A stretch of DNA of 64,000 nucleotides from Phyto melanocephala. Its lineage: Eukaryota; Arthropoda; Insecta; Diptera; Rhinophoridae. A program made the translations under genes and the position numbers. The stretch's first letter is position 1. Each line of letters begins with the position of its first letter. The notes under the pieces are model-generated. The model had not been told where the DNA came from, did not search any database, and saw only the letters and a program-made list of their open reading frames with translations. Below are positions 47,073-57,866 of the stretch, piece by piece. The stretch spans positions 123,590,833-123,654,832 of the forward strand of contig OW799233.1 in NCBI GenBank assembly GCA_941918925.1. Reading direction: 5' to 3'.

Positions 47073-48875
47073 TATTTACATAAATACAAAAAATTTTATT
47101 TAAAAAAAATTTTTTTTTTTCAAATTATAAATTTCCAAGAGGGCTTTAAATACTTAAACTTTTCCTTATAAATTACAGTTTTCAGAATATCAATTATATA
47201 CTTTTGCTAGCAGTTATTTATATTAATTAATTAAATACGATAATACAAAACATATTTGCCAAGTTTAGAAATTCAAATTTACATTTTAAAGAAGTCAATA
47301 GTTCAAATTGCACTTTTTGTCTATCAGCTGATTGAATTATAAAACAACATTTTCTTAAATATTATTTGCAAACATTTAATGTTATTGTGTTGAAATTATT
47401 GATTTTATGTTCTATTCACAACACACAAAAAAAATTACTTAAAGACTTATCGTCGCCTAAAATATGTTTTTAAATTTAATTAGAAAAACAAAATTATGTA
47501 AAAATAAAACCCAAACACAACTGTTGACATATTCGCGCACAAGGCATAAATAAATAGCAATGATGACAATCGTCAATAAGTATTTTTTTAATAGACTATA
47601 GAAAATTAACCTTCGCATGCCATAGTCACAGTCCCCCGGGTGGATTTTCAGAATTTCAATCATCACTTAGTTTCTCAAAATTATTTTGGCTTAGTGTGTA
47701 GTTTTTTTTTTAATTTTACCAGAAAGTGTTAAGATTTTTAGATTTAATTATTTATTGTTATTTTATTAAGCTTTTACTTCTTTTTACGTCTAGGCCCGAA
47801 ACTCAGCCATGTGCGTTTTATCCGAGTTTGGCTTTTCTTTCAATAAATTACCAAAAAGTTATTAATTAAAATGAACAGAAAATGTTTTAATTTATTGTCA
47901 CAGGTGCTGTTTCACATTAAATGCCTAAAAATACCAACAAATATTTAAACAAATTATTCTGAGTGTTTTATGATGTAGATTGGCTTGTTAAAACAATTCA
48001 CAATTTACTTGGGTGCATGCACACAATGGTCTTTTTGCTGCAATTCTTGCCAGTATTATTAAAAAGTTCACGGTAGAAGAAGCTACGATTTGTTTAACTA
48101 AAAATTTATTTTTCTTTAGAACAGCATAAGTAGAGAGATATAAAAGAAAACTTCTTTTTCTTCAATGATTTTTATCAAAAACTTTTTGAATAAGTTTTTT
48201 GGCAAGAAATTATCAAATTGTCTTAAATGCACTGGTATTATGTTTTGGAACTTTTGTATTTGATATATAGGCCGCAATTTCACGGTGACTTTTAATGTCA
48301 TGACTTTCTGGAATTATCTTTTAATGCTACCCCCAAAACTTTTCTGCTTTTTACGATGACTTTTTTCATGATTTTTTCTACGTATAATTAAGCGGTTAAT
48401 CTTCTTTATTTGCTCGCTCGTATTAAGAAAAATATAAAAATGTTGAATGCGAATCAGAATAATACAAAGTATTTTTCCATTTATTACTTTTATAAAAATC
48501 TTAACATTTCTTTAAATTTTAGTTTTTTAGTAGAATTTCCGCTTTTTAATGGAATTAGAAAATGGGAAGCATAACATTTATTGCTATTTTTTCAGAATTA
48601 AATGATTAACAGTAATTAAAAGAAATCGAGTAAATATTAATTTATGAAGTTGTTTCTTAAGTACATACTTATTGAGGTATACAAAAGTATGTGAAGTAGG
48701 TTTATGGAAAGCGAGTTACAATTTATATGAAGGTAAAAAACAAAGTTCACACTGTGCGCATAAACAGATTTTATATAAATTTATTACTTACAAGTCTTTA
48801 TACTTTTAAAGGATATAAACTAAAAAATATTTGTTTTTTTTTATACAAATAGGTAAGTAATATTTTATATGAATA
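47073..48875. other. AT-rich DNA, no gene seen
   Basis: No bounded element or exon recognised. Two short minus-strand frames (47457-47666 and 48116-48301) show no family motif. Confidence 0.4.
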
Positions 48876-50064
48876 CTAGCTGACCCGGGTTGTGTTGCTG
48901 GCCCTAGACAAACATTAGTGTTGTATTACCACACGATTGAGCTTTTAACGAAATTAACGGCCTTCAAATAAAAATCCATGGAATACCTGTCATAAAGTTT
49001 TTTTTACAGAATACCTTACATTTGGTGTAGGTGTGGGCTCAATCTCAAAAGAAACACATGTTTTTAAGGCAAATTGGAAATTATATTTATTTATTTCTTC
49101 ATCTTAAGGCCAGCGGAGAGACAATGTTTTTTGTTTTTTATTTGGTGTAAAAACGTATAAATTTTTTGGAGTGCCAACTCGGGAGCAAGCCACATACAAC
49201 TGGCCGTGTAAAAACATTAATTTTCCAAAATTAAGCCAGCAATAGTCAATGATTGGCTTTGTGCTTTGTTGATGGTAATAGCAAAGGCAAGACGCAAAGG
49301 GAGTTGGAGCCGCTTGAATTGGAATGGTAAATCGTTGAAAATCATCGGAATTTGTGGAATAAGTACGTATTCGCCTTTGAATCTGCCACCGATTATTGTT
49401 GCCTCGATTGAATTTGTTCAATCTGGTTCCGTTGCATAACTTTGGTGCGTTTAAGTTGCGAATAAGAATTACCGGTAATCCAACTTTTAATGTTAGTATT
49501 TACATGTGGTGGCATTCCGGGCGGTTAAAATGATTTCAAAAATTCAGTGGGATAATTGACGGCTTGTTCTTCATCCATTACTGTGTCGATTGATTTGTAT
49601 TTGATTAATTTGCCGGGCAGCTTCAATTGTATTTGCTCATTGAGCTGTAAATATTTTTTATAAATAAACCGAAAACTCAGATTTTTGAATGCAACATTTC
49701 GAAAGTTTTAAAATTTTGATATTGGATCATTATTAACATAGGATTTTTTTAAATATCTTCTAAACTACACAACCGATTTAAGAGTTTGATGTTTCGTTTT
49801 GAAAAACATTACAACGGCTTTCAAAAAAAAAATAAAATAAAAAAGCAAGTAAAATAAATACCTATATGTCATGACATTGGTGGTGCAATATGAAACTTGG
49901 ATTTTGCCACGCCCCTCCGCCCGCAGACTGAAAATCAAAAATCAGACTTCACAGTGTCACTCGCCTAAATATTCTGAAGATTTCTTAAAAATTTCATCAA
50001 AATCGGTCTAGCCGTTTTGGAGTCCATACGTTACATACATACATCCTGTTTTATATACATATAT
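48876..50064 (-). mobile_element. Helitron with helicase remains
   Basis: The minus-strand 3' end is at 48876-48879 (…ccgggtcagCTAG, T flank from A at 48875). The C-terminal coding part of a Helitron Rep-helicase follows (separate entry), then non-coding sequence with gccacgcccctccgcccgca and tttggagtccatacg. The 5' end near 50064 reads tatatatgtatataaaacag on the minus strand but lacks the leading TC, because it abuts another Helitron. About 1.2 kb, so most of the protein is deleted. Confidence 0.7.
49104..49650 (-). pseudogene. Helitron Rep-helicase relic (helicase C-terminus)
   Basis: The minus strand reads LNEQIQLKLPGKLIKYKSID, EEQAVNYPTEFLKSF, stop, PPGMPPHVNTNIKSW. After frame changes it gives RRIRTYSTNSDDFQRFTIPI, (in another frame) RLAFAITINKAQSQSLTIAG, and finally FLHGQLYVACSRVGTPKNLY. 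These are the Pif1-type helicase end motifs of Helitrons: PxEFLNSLxPPGMPPH, AFAxTINKAQGQSL (motif V/VI region) and HGQLYVACSRV. Several frameshifts and one stop inactivate it. N-terminal Rep and helicase motifs I-III are absent. Confidence 0.85.
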
Positions 50065-50065
50065 A

Positions 50066-50823
50066 CTAGCTAATACCCGGTGTGCTTCGCCACCCCCATC
50101 GTAATGAAATAAAAATTTTATAGTTCAAAAATATATTTATTTTGCAAGTGCCACGCCTACTATTACTAAATCAACCATTTCTTATTCAAATAATCATATA
50201 GACGTCAAAGTGTCTCTTGCAAAATTTGGGTGCTTTAACTATTATCGCTTCCCAGATATACGAATTTTTGTATTTAATTCATATGACAGGTGCCACGCCC
50301 ACTATTACTAAAGCATCCATTTCTTATCGAAATAGTCATATAGATGTCAAAGCTTCTCGTGCAAAATTTGGGTACTCTAACTGTTATCGCTTCCCGAATA
50401 TACGTATTTTAGTATTCAATTGCTATGAGAACTGCCACGCCCACTATTTCTAATGTACCCATTTTTTCCAGAAATGTTTATTTGGGTGTCAAAGTTGCAA
50501 ATATACGAAATTTAGTATTTAACTCATGTGGCCACGCCTTCTATTGAAAGTCCGCCCATTTTTTACCCAAATGTTCGTGTGGATGTCAAAGTTTACCGTA
50601 CTTAATTTGAAGACTCTAGCTGCATTAACTTTCGTGATATATAATATTTAATACTTATTCTTTAATAGGGCGTGGCACCCCGCCCACTTACAATTTCAAA
50701 CCAAAGTATAGCCTATAGTTCCTTCCAGACATACAGAATGATTCTGGAAATCGGTCCAGCCGTTTAACCGTCTATAAAGCACAAACAAACATACAAACAC
50801 ACATTGATTTTTATATATATAGA
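50066..50823 (-). mobile_element. Non-autonomous Helitron with tandem repeats
   Basis: Minus-strand start TCTATATATATAAAAATCAA (ends at 50823, next + base T) and 3' end gcgaagcacaccgggtatta then gCTAG (50066-50069, flank A at 50065). The interior holds about four ~140-bp units beginning (g)tgccacgcc(c/t)actatt at about 50149, 50290, 50432 and 50530. No coding. It abuts the previous Helitron with no spacer. Confidence 0.8.
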
Positions 50824-51834
50824 TAGATTATCTGATAAGTAATAATTAATGGAATGAAAAAAATATTTTATCAGTTTGTCAGAGTAAAAAACATAAAAAA
50901 GCAATTATTCTACTTCATATGTATGTCCTTTAAAAATTTAATTTAAATATATTTTGAAAAACCTATTTTATTTATTTTTGCTACTTATTGTTAACAAAAA
51001 CTGAAGGATTTTTTATTTATATCAATTCCTTATTTTCATATATATGTATTAGTAAGATAGCAAATGTATAACATTGAAAATATTTTTTGTCATATTCTTA
51101 AAAAATTCTATCAAAAGGATAATAAAACAGAAAACGAAAAACTGAGTAGGTACGCAGTTTAACTACATTTAGTTTGTAGATTACTGGCTGCCTGTTTACT
51201 TACATATATCGAAATTTTCACGCTATAAACTAAAAGGAATTTATTAGATCACTTTTTACTTCGTTCATAGTCAGTCAGCTCACTGTCAGTTAATCAATAA
51301 TTACTGCTTTAAGTAATTTATTAAAGCAAGAAAGTCCAAAATAGTTTAATAAGAATAAATAGGTAGTTTGGTAGGTACCTACAACTGTAAACGGAAATTT
51401 GTTTTACCAAAAAAATTTATGTAGGTATGTGTTGTCACTATTTAAAGAGAAACTCACCGAACCTGTACCTCTTTTCTGTTGGCTTAAGCAACGAAACACC
51501 ACCCAAAAACAAAATTTTTTATGATTTGTTTTTGTAAACATTCGAATTAGAAAACACGCACATTGCATGCAGTATTACTACGCACTTGTTTTTAATTTCT
51601 TGAAAAAATACAAAAAAAAAAAAAAAAAAAAATCGCAATAAATTCTCTTCAAATACCTATTCACACATTCATCAAATACAGAATAATAAAAAAAAAATCC
51701 CCTGAATTTGGTTTTTACAATTTTGGTTGATAAGAATAAAAACAACTTTAACGAAGTACTTAGGTATAAAAATTAAAGCTGCAAAAAGTTTAGTAATACG
51801 TACGTAAGTACCTACAATAAAAACTTTAATAAAA
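50824..51834. other. AT-rich DNA, no gene seen
   Basis: Nothing recognisable; an A run of about 21 bp near 51612. Confidence 0.45.
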
Positions 51835-52579
51835 ACAAGTAAAAGCGCTATATTCGGCCGTGCCGAATCTTATATACCCTTCACAACGTGTAGTCATGCA
51901 ATAACAGTAAATTCACGTATGTATGTTAAAAAAAAAACAAAAAAAAAATAAAAAAAAAATTTAAAAAAAAAAATTTAAAAAAAATTAAAAAAAAAAAAAT
52001 TATTATATACATATATAATATATATAAAACAAAAAAAAAATAAAAAAAAAATTAAAAAAAAAAAAATTAAAAAAAAATAATAATAAAAATATATATAATA
52101 TATTAAATAAAAAATAAAAAAAAAATAAAAAAAAAATTAAAAAAAAAAATTTTTTTGCCTCAGCTGGGATGCCACGTTTTCTCTAACCAGTATACACGTT
52201 TGTATGTATGTATGTTGTTGTTGTAATGTTGTTTTTATGAAAAGAAAATCGAGGTGGTCGTGGGTTTTTGCTCATATCTCAGTTGTTTATGTACCGATGT
52301 TTCTGATTTTCAATACCGATCTACTCCCGAATATTTCTGATATTTTAATACCTTACCCGGGTCCAACCTATGTCGGGGGGCTTCAAAAAGTTGATTTCAA
52401 CATACACACTGACAGACGGTCAGACGGACAGACGGACAGACGGTCAGGGCTTAATCGACTCCTCTATTCATAAGCTTTCAGAAAATATATACTTTATGGG
52501 GTCGGAAATGAAAATTGTAGAAATTTCACACGGAATGACAAACCTATATATACCCTTTTTCACTGTGTGAAGGGTATAA
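51835..52579 (-). mobile_element. DINE-1-like element, copy 9
   Basis: Both ends present: acaagtaaaagcgctatatt and cggccgtgccgaa hairpin at the left, caCTGTGTGAAGGGTATA at the right. An A/T core of about 230 bp (51920-52155), then gcctcagctggga, gggggcttcaaaaagttgat and a GACGGACAGACGGACAGACG tract. Closest to copy 1 (2241), sharing the frame with CCCCNVxFxK and the cacagtgaaaaagggtat start. Confidence 0.87.
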
Positions 52580-53450
52580 TAAAAATACCAACAAACCTCA
52601 GAGGGAGAGTTTAATTTCAGAAAGGAAAAAACAAGAAAGAACGAAAATAAAATGAAGAAAAAAAGGGAAAAACATGCAAAATACAAACATTTGTTGTGAT
52701 GAGTAAACGATTAGAGTGAAATTGGTTGAAGGGGTGTTAAACGGGAAAGGGTGTTGTTTTTTTTTTTTGTTTTGCTATTGACAGTCTTTATATAGGAATA
52801 CATTGAAAACTAGCATGCATACACACTACACATATACCAAAAAAAATTGTATTTCAAGTTCAAGGTTAAAATACTAGTTATAGATACAAATTTGCTGTGT
52901 TTCTCTCTGATTGTTGTTTTTGTTGACGTTGTTGCTTCAGTTAGTCGAAAGCTATGAAATGAGAGCGAAAACGTGTGTAGAAAAGCAACGAATTAACTAG
53001 TTGAAAAAAAATTAACAAAAAAATTCTAGTTGTGTTAAAGTTGGATTGTAATTGGGGATTTATCTCTAAAGTTGGGGAATTTTTCTACCACAAAGAAGGG
53101 TAAAAAAAAACTATTTTGTTATTTTTTAAAATTTGGTATTTTTTATAAGATTTTTATAACAACATAAATTTTGTAAAAAAGGCAAAACAAAAATTTTCTA
53201 TTCAAATACCTATAACAAAACAAAATTTTTTTTTATTAAATTTTAAAATTTTTGTAAAACAAAAGGTTCTTACAAATATTGGTTACCTCATATAACTTAT
53301 GTATTATTATTTAAAAGTAAGTTTTTACACCTACATATCTGTCGCAATTAGAAATAACTGTTTAAGTCGAAATAAGTTAAAATTAAGATAATAACACTAA
53401 TGCAAATTTAAAACTAACCACAGGCTAATTATGCTCTTGATCTATGGTTC
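52580..53450. other. AT-rich DNA, no gene proven
   Basis: A possible splice acceptor (tttaatttcag at 52609-52619) is followed by purine-rich sequence with no convincing frame. T-rich stretches near 52750. Confidence 0.35.
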
Positions 53451-53451
53451 A

Positions 53452-53735
53452 CTTGTCATTACGTTTGTAATTTCTACAATATTCATTTCCGATCCCATAA
53501 AGTATATATTATTTGAAAGCCTAGGGGAGTCGATTGATCCATGTATGTACGTCTGTCCGTATGTTGGTTGAACTCAACTTTAAGAGGTCCCCATATATTA
53601 CTCAAATATGTATGATGTATCAATCTTTATCAAATATCTGGGAATAAATCGCTATTTGAATTCAGCACGATCGCCCCAGAGATACATATGAGCAAATGAA
53701 CACGACTGTCTGGTTTTTCCCATATTTTTTACGAG
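53452..53735 (+). mobile_element. DINE-1-like fragment, copy 10, ends missing
   Basis: cttgtcattacgtttgtaat, ccCATAAAGTATATATTatt, gggagtcgattgatcc, gtctgtccgtatgttggttg and ctgggaataaatcgctattt correspond in order to the 5' half of the family. Neither terminal pair nor 3' hairpin is present. Confidence 0.7.
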
Positions 53736-53907
53736 AAAAGTAAACATTTTTCAGTCCTAGACTAATTTATAGAGACGTTTGTTGCTACTTATAGCTACGG
53801 TATGCCTCTAAAGATATTCTTAAAAAGATTTGGATCAATTGATTACAAACCGACAGTTATAGACGAAAATAATTTTGAAAAATATATATATTTTTTAAAT
53901 ACGTTGT

Positions 53908-54255
53908 GTAGCGGTAATAGCAAATAGCACGAGATAAAGTGTTGCAACCATACAATTAACTTATCTACAAGATATCTGAGTAAAATTTTTGATTTATTTT
54001 AAGAAAGACCACTAACTTTTGTTAAAAATAAACTAAAGTGCTATTATTTTGACTGTGTAGTTTTTAAGTTTTTTGTTTGTATTAATTAGCGATTAATAAA
54101 CTGTTGAGAAAACCAAATAATTTTCTTATGATAGTAAACCATTAACATCAAAGAACTTATTATTTTGTTTTGAGTTGAACCGGCCCAACAGTTAAACAGA
54201 TGTAAACGGAGTTAGTATAAATTTGTGCGTGGTGCTATTATATTGACCGCAGGTG
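53908..54255. repeat. Tc1-like terminal sequences, probable MITE(s)
   Basis: Three Tc1-type end motifs: gcggtaatagcaaatagcac (53911, after TA), gtgctattattttgactgtg (54037, before TA) and gtgctattatattgaccgca then ggtg (54232-54255, before TA). The first pairs in inverted orientation with either of the others. This may be one 350-bp element with a long end containing direct repeats, or a 150-bp element beside a single end. Related in sequence to the left end at 45476. Confidence 0.45.
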
Positions 54256-54257
54256 TA

Positions 54258-55895
54258 TATCAAGTTATTCAAGCATCTAAATAATTTTTGGAAATGCTGG
54301 GGACACCGAAATAGTCTCAAAAATTACTGTTGAAAAAAACTGACAGATCTTGAAAACCGTTTAAAATTTTATAATTTTTATCTTATTTATGAATGAGATA
54401 CTTTCAAAAGGAATAAAAATTCTGGTTGGTTTTTTATAGGATTTTGTTTAATTTTTGAATTTTTATTTTGTTAATTTATTTTTTTAAGTTGTTTGAATTG
54501 ATAATTAAATCTTATAGAATTTTAAACTTTATCAAGAATTTGGGTAAAAGATCTACAGACAATCTGGTACCAGCACCAGTTAAATGCATATAGACCAGTT
54601 TAAACCCAACAACCAAATAAAATATTAGTTATTTTTTTATATTTGGGAATAAAAAAAAAATAATTGGGAACAGGAGACAAAAAACATATGGCAGCGCTAC
54701 ATGCTGCTAACCCTTAAAAAATCAACGAGAACTTACTCACTAACATTGTCGCAAAATTAAGCTCTCTTTTTATTTAGTCTCTCTGTTGATTTTGAATTAG
54801 TTTTTATTTGTAAGTATATTTATTTGTATGCGTACAAAAAAAGTAAATATTTTTTTTTACTTTAGTAAGTATCTGAGAGATATTTAAGTATGTAGATACA
54901 TTTGTAACATAAAGAAATACATAATAATAAAGAGCAAAAGTAGTAACGAAAAACTATACACGTAATAATACAAAAAGAACAACTTCATAAGTTGACTTTG
55001 ACACGAGTTCACTGTGTGTCTCTTCTAGTTTAAACTTTTTTTGGGCTTTAACAATGTTTTGTTTGTTTTTTTTTAACTTGTACATATGTATGTTTGTATT
55101 TTCATTAATTGCGCAATTATTACGTTTTTTGTTGTTTATAACAAATAATGGGAATTTTTAAAATAAACAATTGTTTTATTTTTTTGTTTCAATGATTAAT
55201 TATTAATTTAAGGATGTGTAGGAGGAGATATAATTAATAATTTACTTCACTTATTGTAGTTTGTTATCAAGGGGACAGAAGAGCGTACAAATGTCTATCG
55301 AATTGCTAGAGGTGAACATTTTCCCTATATCGTATTCTATTATCAATCAATAGACTAGAATTTGTCTAAAATTTGTTCACCCTTTATAATAGAAGTTTTT
55401 ATTTTTGTAAGAGATAGAGAAACTTAAAGCAAATTTGAGCTGAGTTTTATGTTATGTAAATGATCAATTGTTTAGTAGTTAAAAATTAATATATAAATGC
55501 CTGCTCTGTATTTCGAGTGGAATTAAAATATTCGAAATTGTCATAGATAACATTATTGGTATTAACAAAAACACTTCAATATCGAATCCGTACAATTTAA
55601 TTCAACTCGATATACAGAGAAAGCATGATAATTCAAAAACGATGCATTTCAAACGAGTATAAAATAATAATCTAGATTTACAATTGCCGAACTGTCCTTG
55701 GAGTCAGTTCTATTTTCATAATTCCCCAACAAATTTAAGAAAAAAAGTATTGTATTGTTTATGGTAAAATTTTGAAACTCTCTTACCATACGTTACTTAG
55801 AACATCTTGTAAATTCATCAATAAATAACAATTTTATTTAAAATGTGTTAAGCGAGTATATAAAACAACGCAAAGCCTTTAATAAAACGAGCGTA
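54258..55895. other. AT-rich DNA, no gene seen
   Basis: No exon or bounded repeat recognised on either strand. Confidence 0.45.
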
Positions 55896-56355
55896 CAGTA
55901 CAAAAATTAAAAAAAAAAATATTAAAAATGATAAATAATATATAAAATAAAAAAATTTTTTTTTGGCTCAGCTGGGATTCGATGCCACGTTTACTGTAAC
56001 CAGTATCTATGTATGTTGTTGTTGTAATTGTGAAAAAACGAGGTGGTCGTGGTTTTTCGCTCATATCTCAGAAAGTTATGGGGCGATTGTTCTGAATTTC
56101 AGTTGCGATTCTTTCCCGGATATTTCCAAAAGATTGATACCATACTCAGATCTGAGGAACATATAGTTGCTTCTAAAAGTTGATTTCAACCAACACACGG
56201 GCAGACGGACAGACGGTCAGGGCTTAATCGACTCCTCTATTCATAAGCTTTCAGAAAAAATATACTTTATGGGGTCGAAACTGAAAATTGTAGAAATTAC
56301 AAACGGAATGACAAAGCTATATATACCCTTGTGCACCACAGGTGAAGGATATAAA
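55896..56355 (-). mobile_element. DINE-1-like element, copy 11, 3'-truncated
   Basis: The right end is complete on the minus strand (tatatccttcacctgtggtg, then cacaagggtatatatag), with CATAAAGTATATTTTttctg, a CCGTCTGTCCGTCTG tract and ggctcagctgggattcgatg. The left side stops within the A/T core, so the 3' hairpin is missing. Same subgroup as copies 2, 3 and 6. Confidence 0.85.
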
Positions 56356-56442
56356 AAGTTGGCATAATGAAATTGTTCTATAATATAAAATTGACACATT
56401 TTGAGTGATTACAAAATTAACAGTTTCAGAAAATTATACTAA

Positions 56443-56669
56443 GGGCCATTATTACAACTTGCCGTTAGTTAAAGGTAGGATTTTTTGGACCCGATAAATA
56501 GCTTTGCGTTACTATTTACAAGCTCAAATTTTAATTGTTATCGTTATTAAAAATAATAATAAGTATTTAATGGATAAAAAAATAATAAACAACGACTTTT
56601 TAATGCAAAGCCATTTATCGGTTCGACAAAATCCTGCCTTTGACTAATGGCAAGTTTTAATAATGGCCC
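56443..56669. repeat. 227-bp palindromic MITE (GGGCC ends)
   Basis: The left arm (gggccattattacaacttgc, cgttagttaaaggtaggatt) pairs with the right arm (aatcctgcctttgactaatg, gcaagttttaataatggccc) over about 70 bp including the tcgggtcc/ggttcgac and taacgcaaagc segments. TAA lies on both sides (56440-56442, 56670-56672). It shares the end bases and 3-bp duplication with the two 117-bp MITEs but has a different body. Confidence 0.75.
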
Positions 56670-56672
56670 TAA

Positions 56673-57294
56673 GTCTGTCAAGATCCGATTGAGCCTACTT
56701 TTTTTCCTTCTTTTTGTATATTTCATATGTAGTGGTGTGGAGTATAAAAATAAGCAGCAAATCGATCAGTAATATTAAACAAAATAAATCGAATATTTAA
56801 AATAAATAATAACAACCATTACCCAATATTAGCACGTATATATCGCGCCTTAACCGGTAAACTAACGTAACCCACAAAAACCAAATTGTTCAGAAGCAGG
56901 TTTTCTAACTTTTATTATAATTTGTACGGCGTTTTTTATAAAAATTTAAATGTTGCCTGCTAATTAACTTATGCAACCTATAGATAAGTTTTAGCTCAAT
57001 TCTCTATATAGAAATTTTTTTTTGTCACTAACGCTAATTTTGTCTTCCACTTTTCTAAAAGGTCAAACTAAAATGTGACCGTGAAAATAACGTAACTCAT
57101 AAAAATTTTTTTTTAAAAAGATGTTTTTTAATTTTATCACAGTCACATTCAACACTTTTTATTTACCTCATTAAATATTTTACAAAACTTTGAAAACAAA
57201 TTATTTAAAAAAATTATTGTAAATCATTTATTCTGGCTTAAATTCATTTTTCTCTTATTAAACTTCCTTAAAAATTTTTTTAATTAAATTAAAA
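56673..57294. other. AT-rich DNA, no gene seen
   Basis: Nothing recognisable. Confidence 0.4.
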
Positions 57295-57395
57295 TCTATA
57301 TATATAAAGAGTAACGTGACTGAATGACTGATTCATCATCGCACAGATCAAACGCAAAGCGCTAGAGACAATGAAATTTGGTCAAGAAAAAAAAC
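57295..57395 (+). mobile_element. Helitron 5'-end fragment (13071 family)
   Basis: TCTATATATATAAAGAGTAA, cgtgactgaatgactgattc and atcatcgcacagatcaaacg match 13071-13170 closely, again preceded by A. Similarity ends after aatgaaatttgg; no 3' end follows. Confidence 0.7.
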
Positions 57396-57700
57396 AATAC
57401 GTTAAGCAGTTTTAAAGATTTTTTTTTTTGTTTGTCCATAAATTAAAACTCTAGAGATATTGTAGTAATCTGCCCTATAATGTCCATTTAATGTAAGATG
57501 TTTTGTTCAACTACAGCTAACTTCATGTTTGACTAAGGACATGAGAAGTTTTCATGTTAAAAATATATACTTGCTAAATTGATGTTTTAATAACTAAGAA
57601 CTAAAACTTATCATAACAAAAGCATTTAACATTATATATATTTATAAATTTTTTAATTAAAATAATAAAAAGTACGATTTTTTTCCTCTTTATTTCCAGC

Positions 57701-57836
57701 TCCAAGTTTTGGATGAAACTAAATTAATAATATAAAATTGCTGTAAATTATTGTTGAAAGTACCAACAAATTAATCAAAACAAAAACTCAAATTATGGAT
57801 GATGACAGCAATTTAGCTTCCAACGTTAAGGATGAG
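57701..57836 (+). CDS. Candidate 5' coding exon of an unidentified gene
   Basis: A splice acceptor (ctctttatttccag, ending 57700) is followed by 94 bp of UTR-like sequence and an ATG at 57795 in the context aaattATGG. The frame reads MDDDSNLASNVKDE up to gatgag, then gtgaaag, a usable donor at 57836/57837; if unspliced it continues only to a stop at 57864 (23 codons). The composition of the frame (GAT, GAC, AGC, GCT, GTT) is less AT-biased than its surroundings. I do not recognise the protein, and no second exon is visible to the right within the window. Alternatively this is chance; no homology argument is available. Confidence 0.35.
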
Positions 57837-57866
57837 GTGAAAGGAAAAAAGAAGACGCAAATATGA

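Noticed and set aside
47457..47666. 69-codon minus-strand frame
   Set aside because: No homology signal, no splice or start context; AT-rich chance frame.
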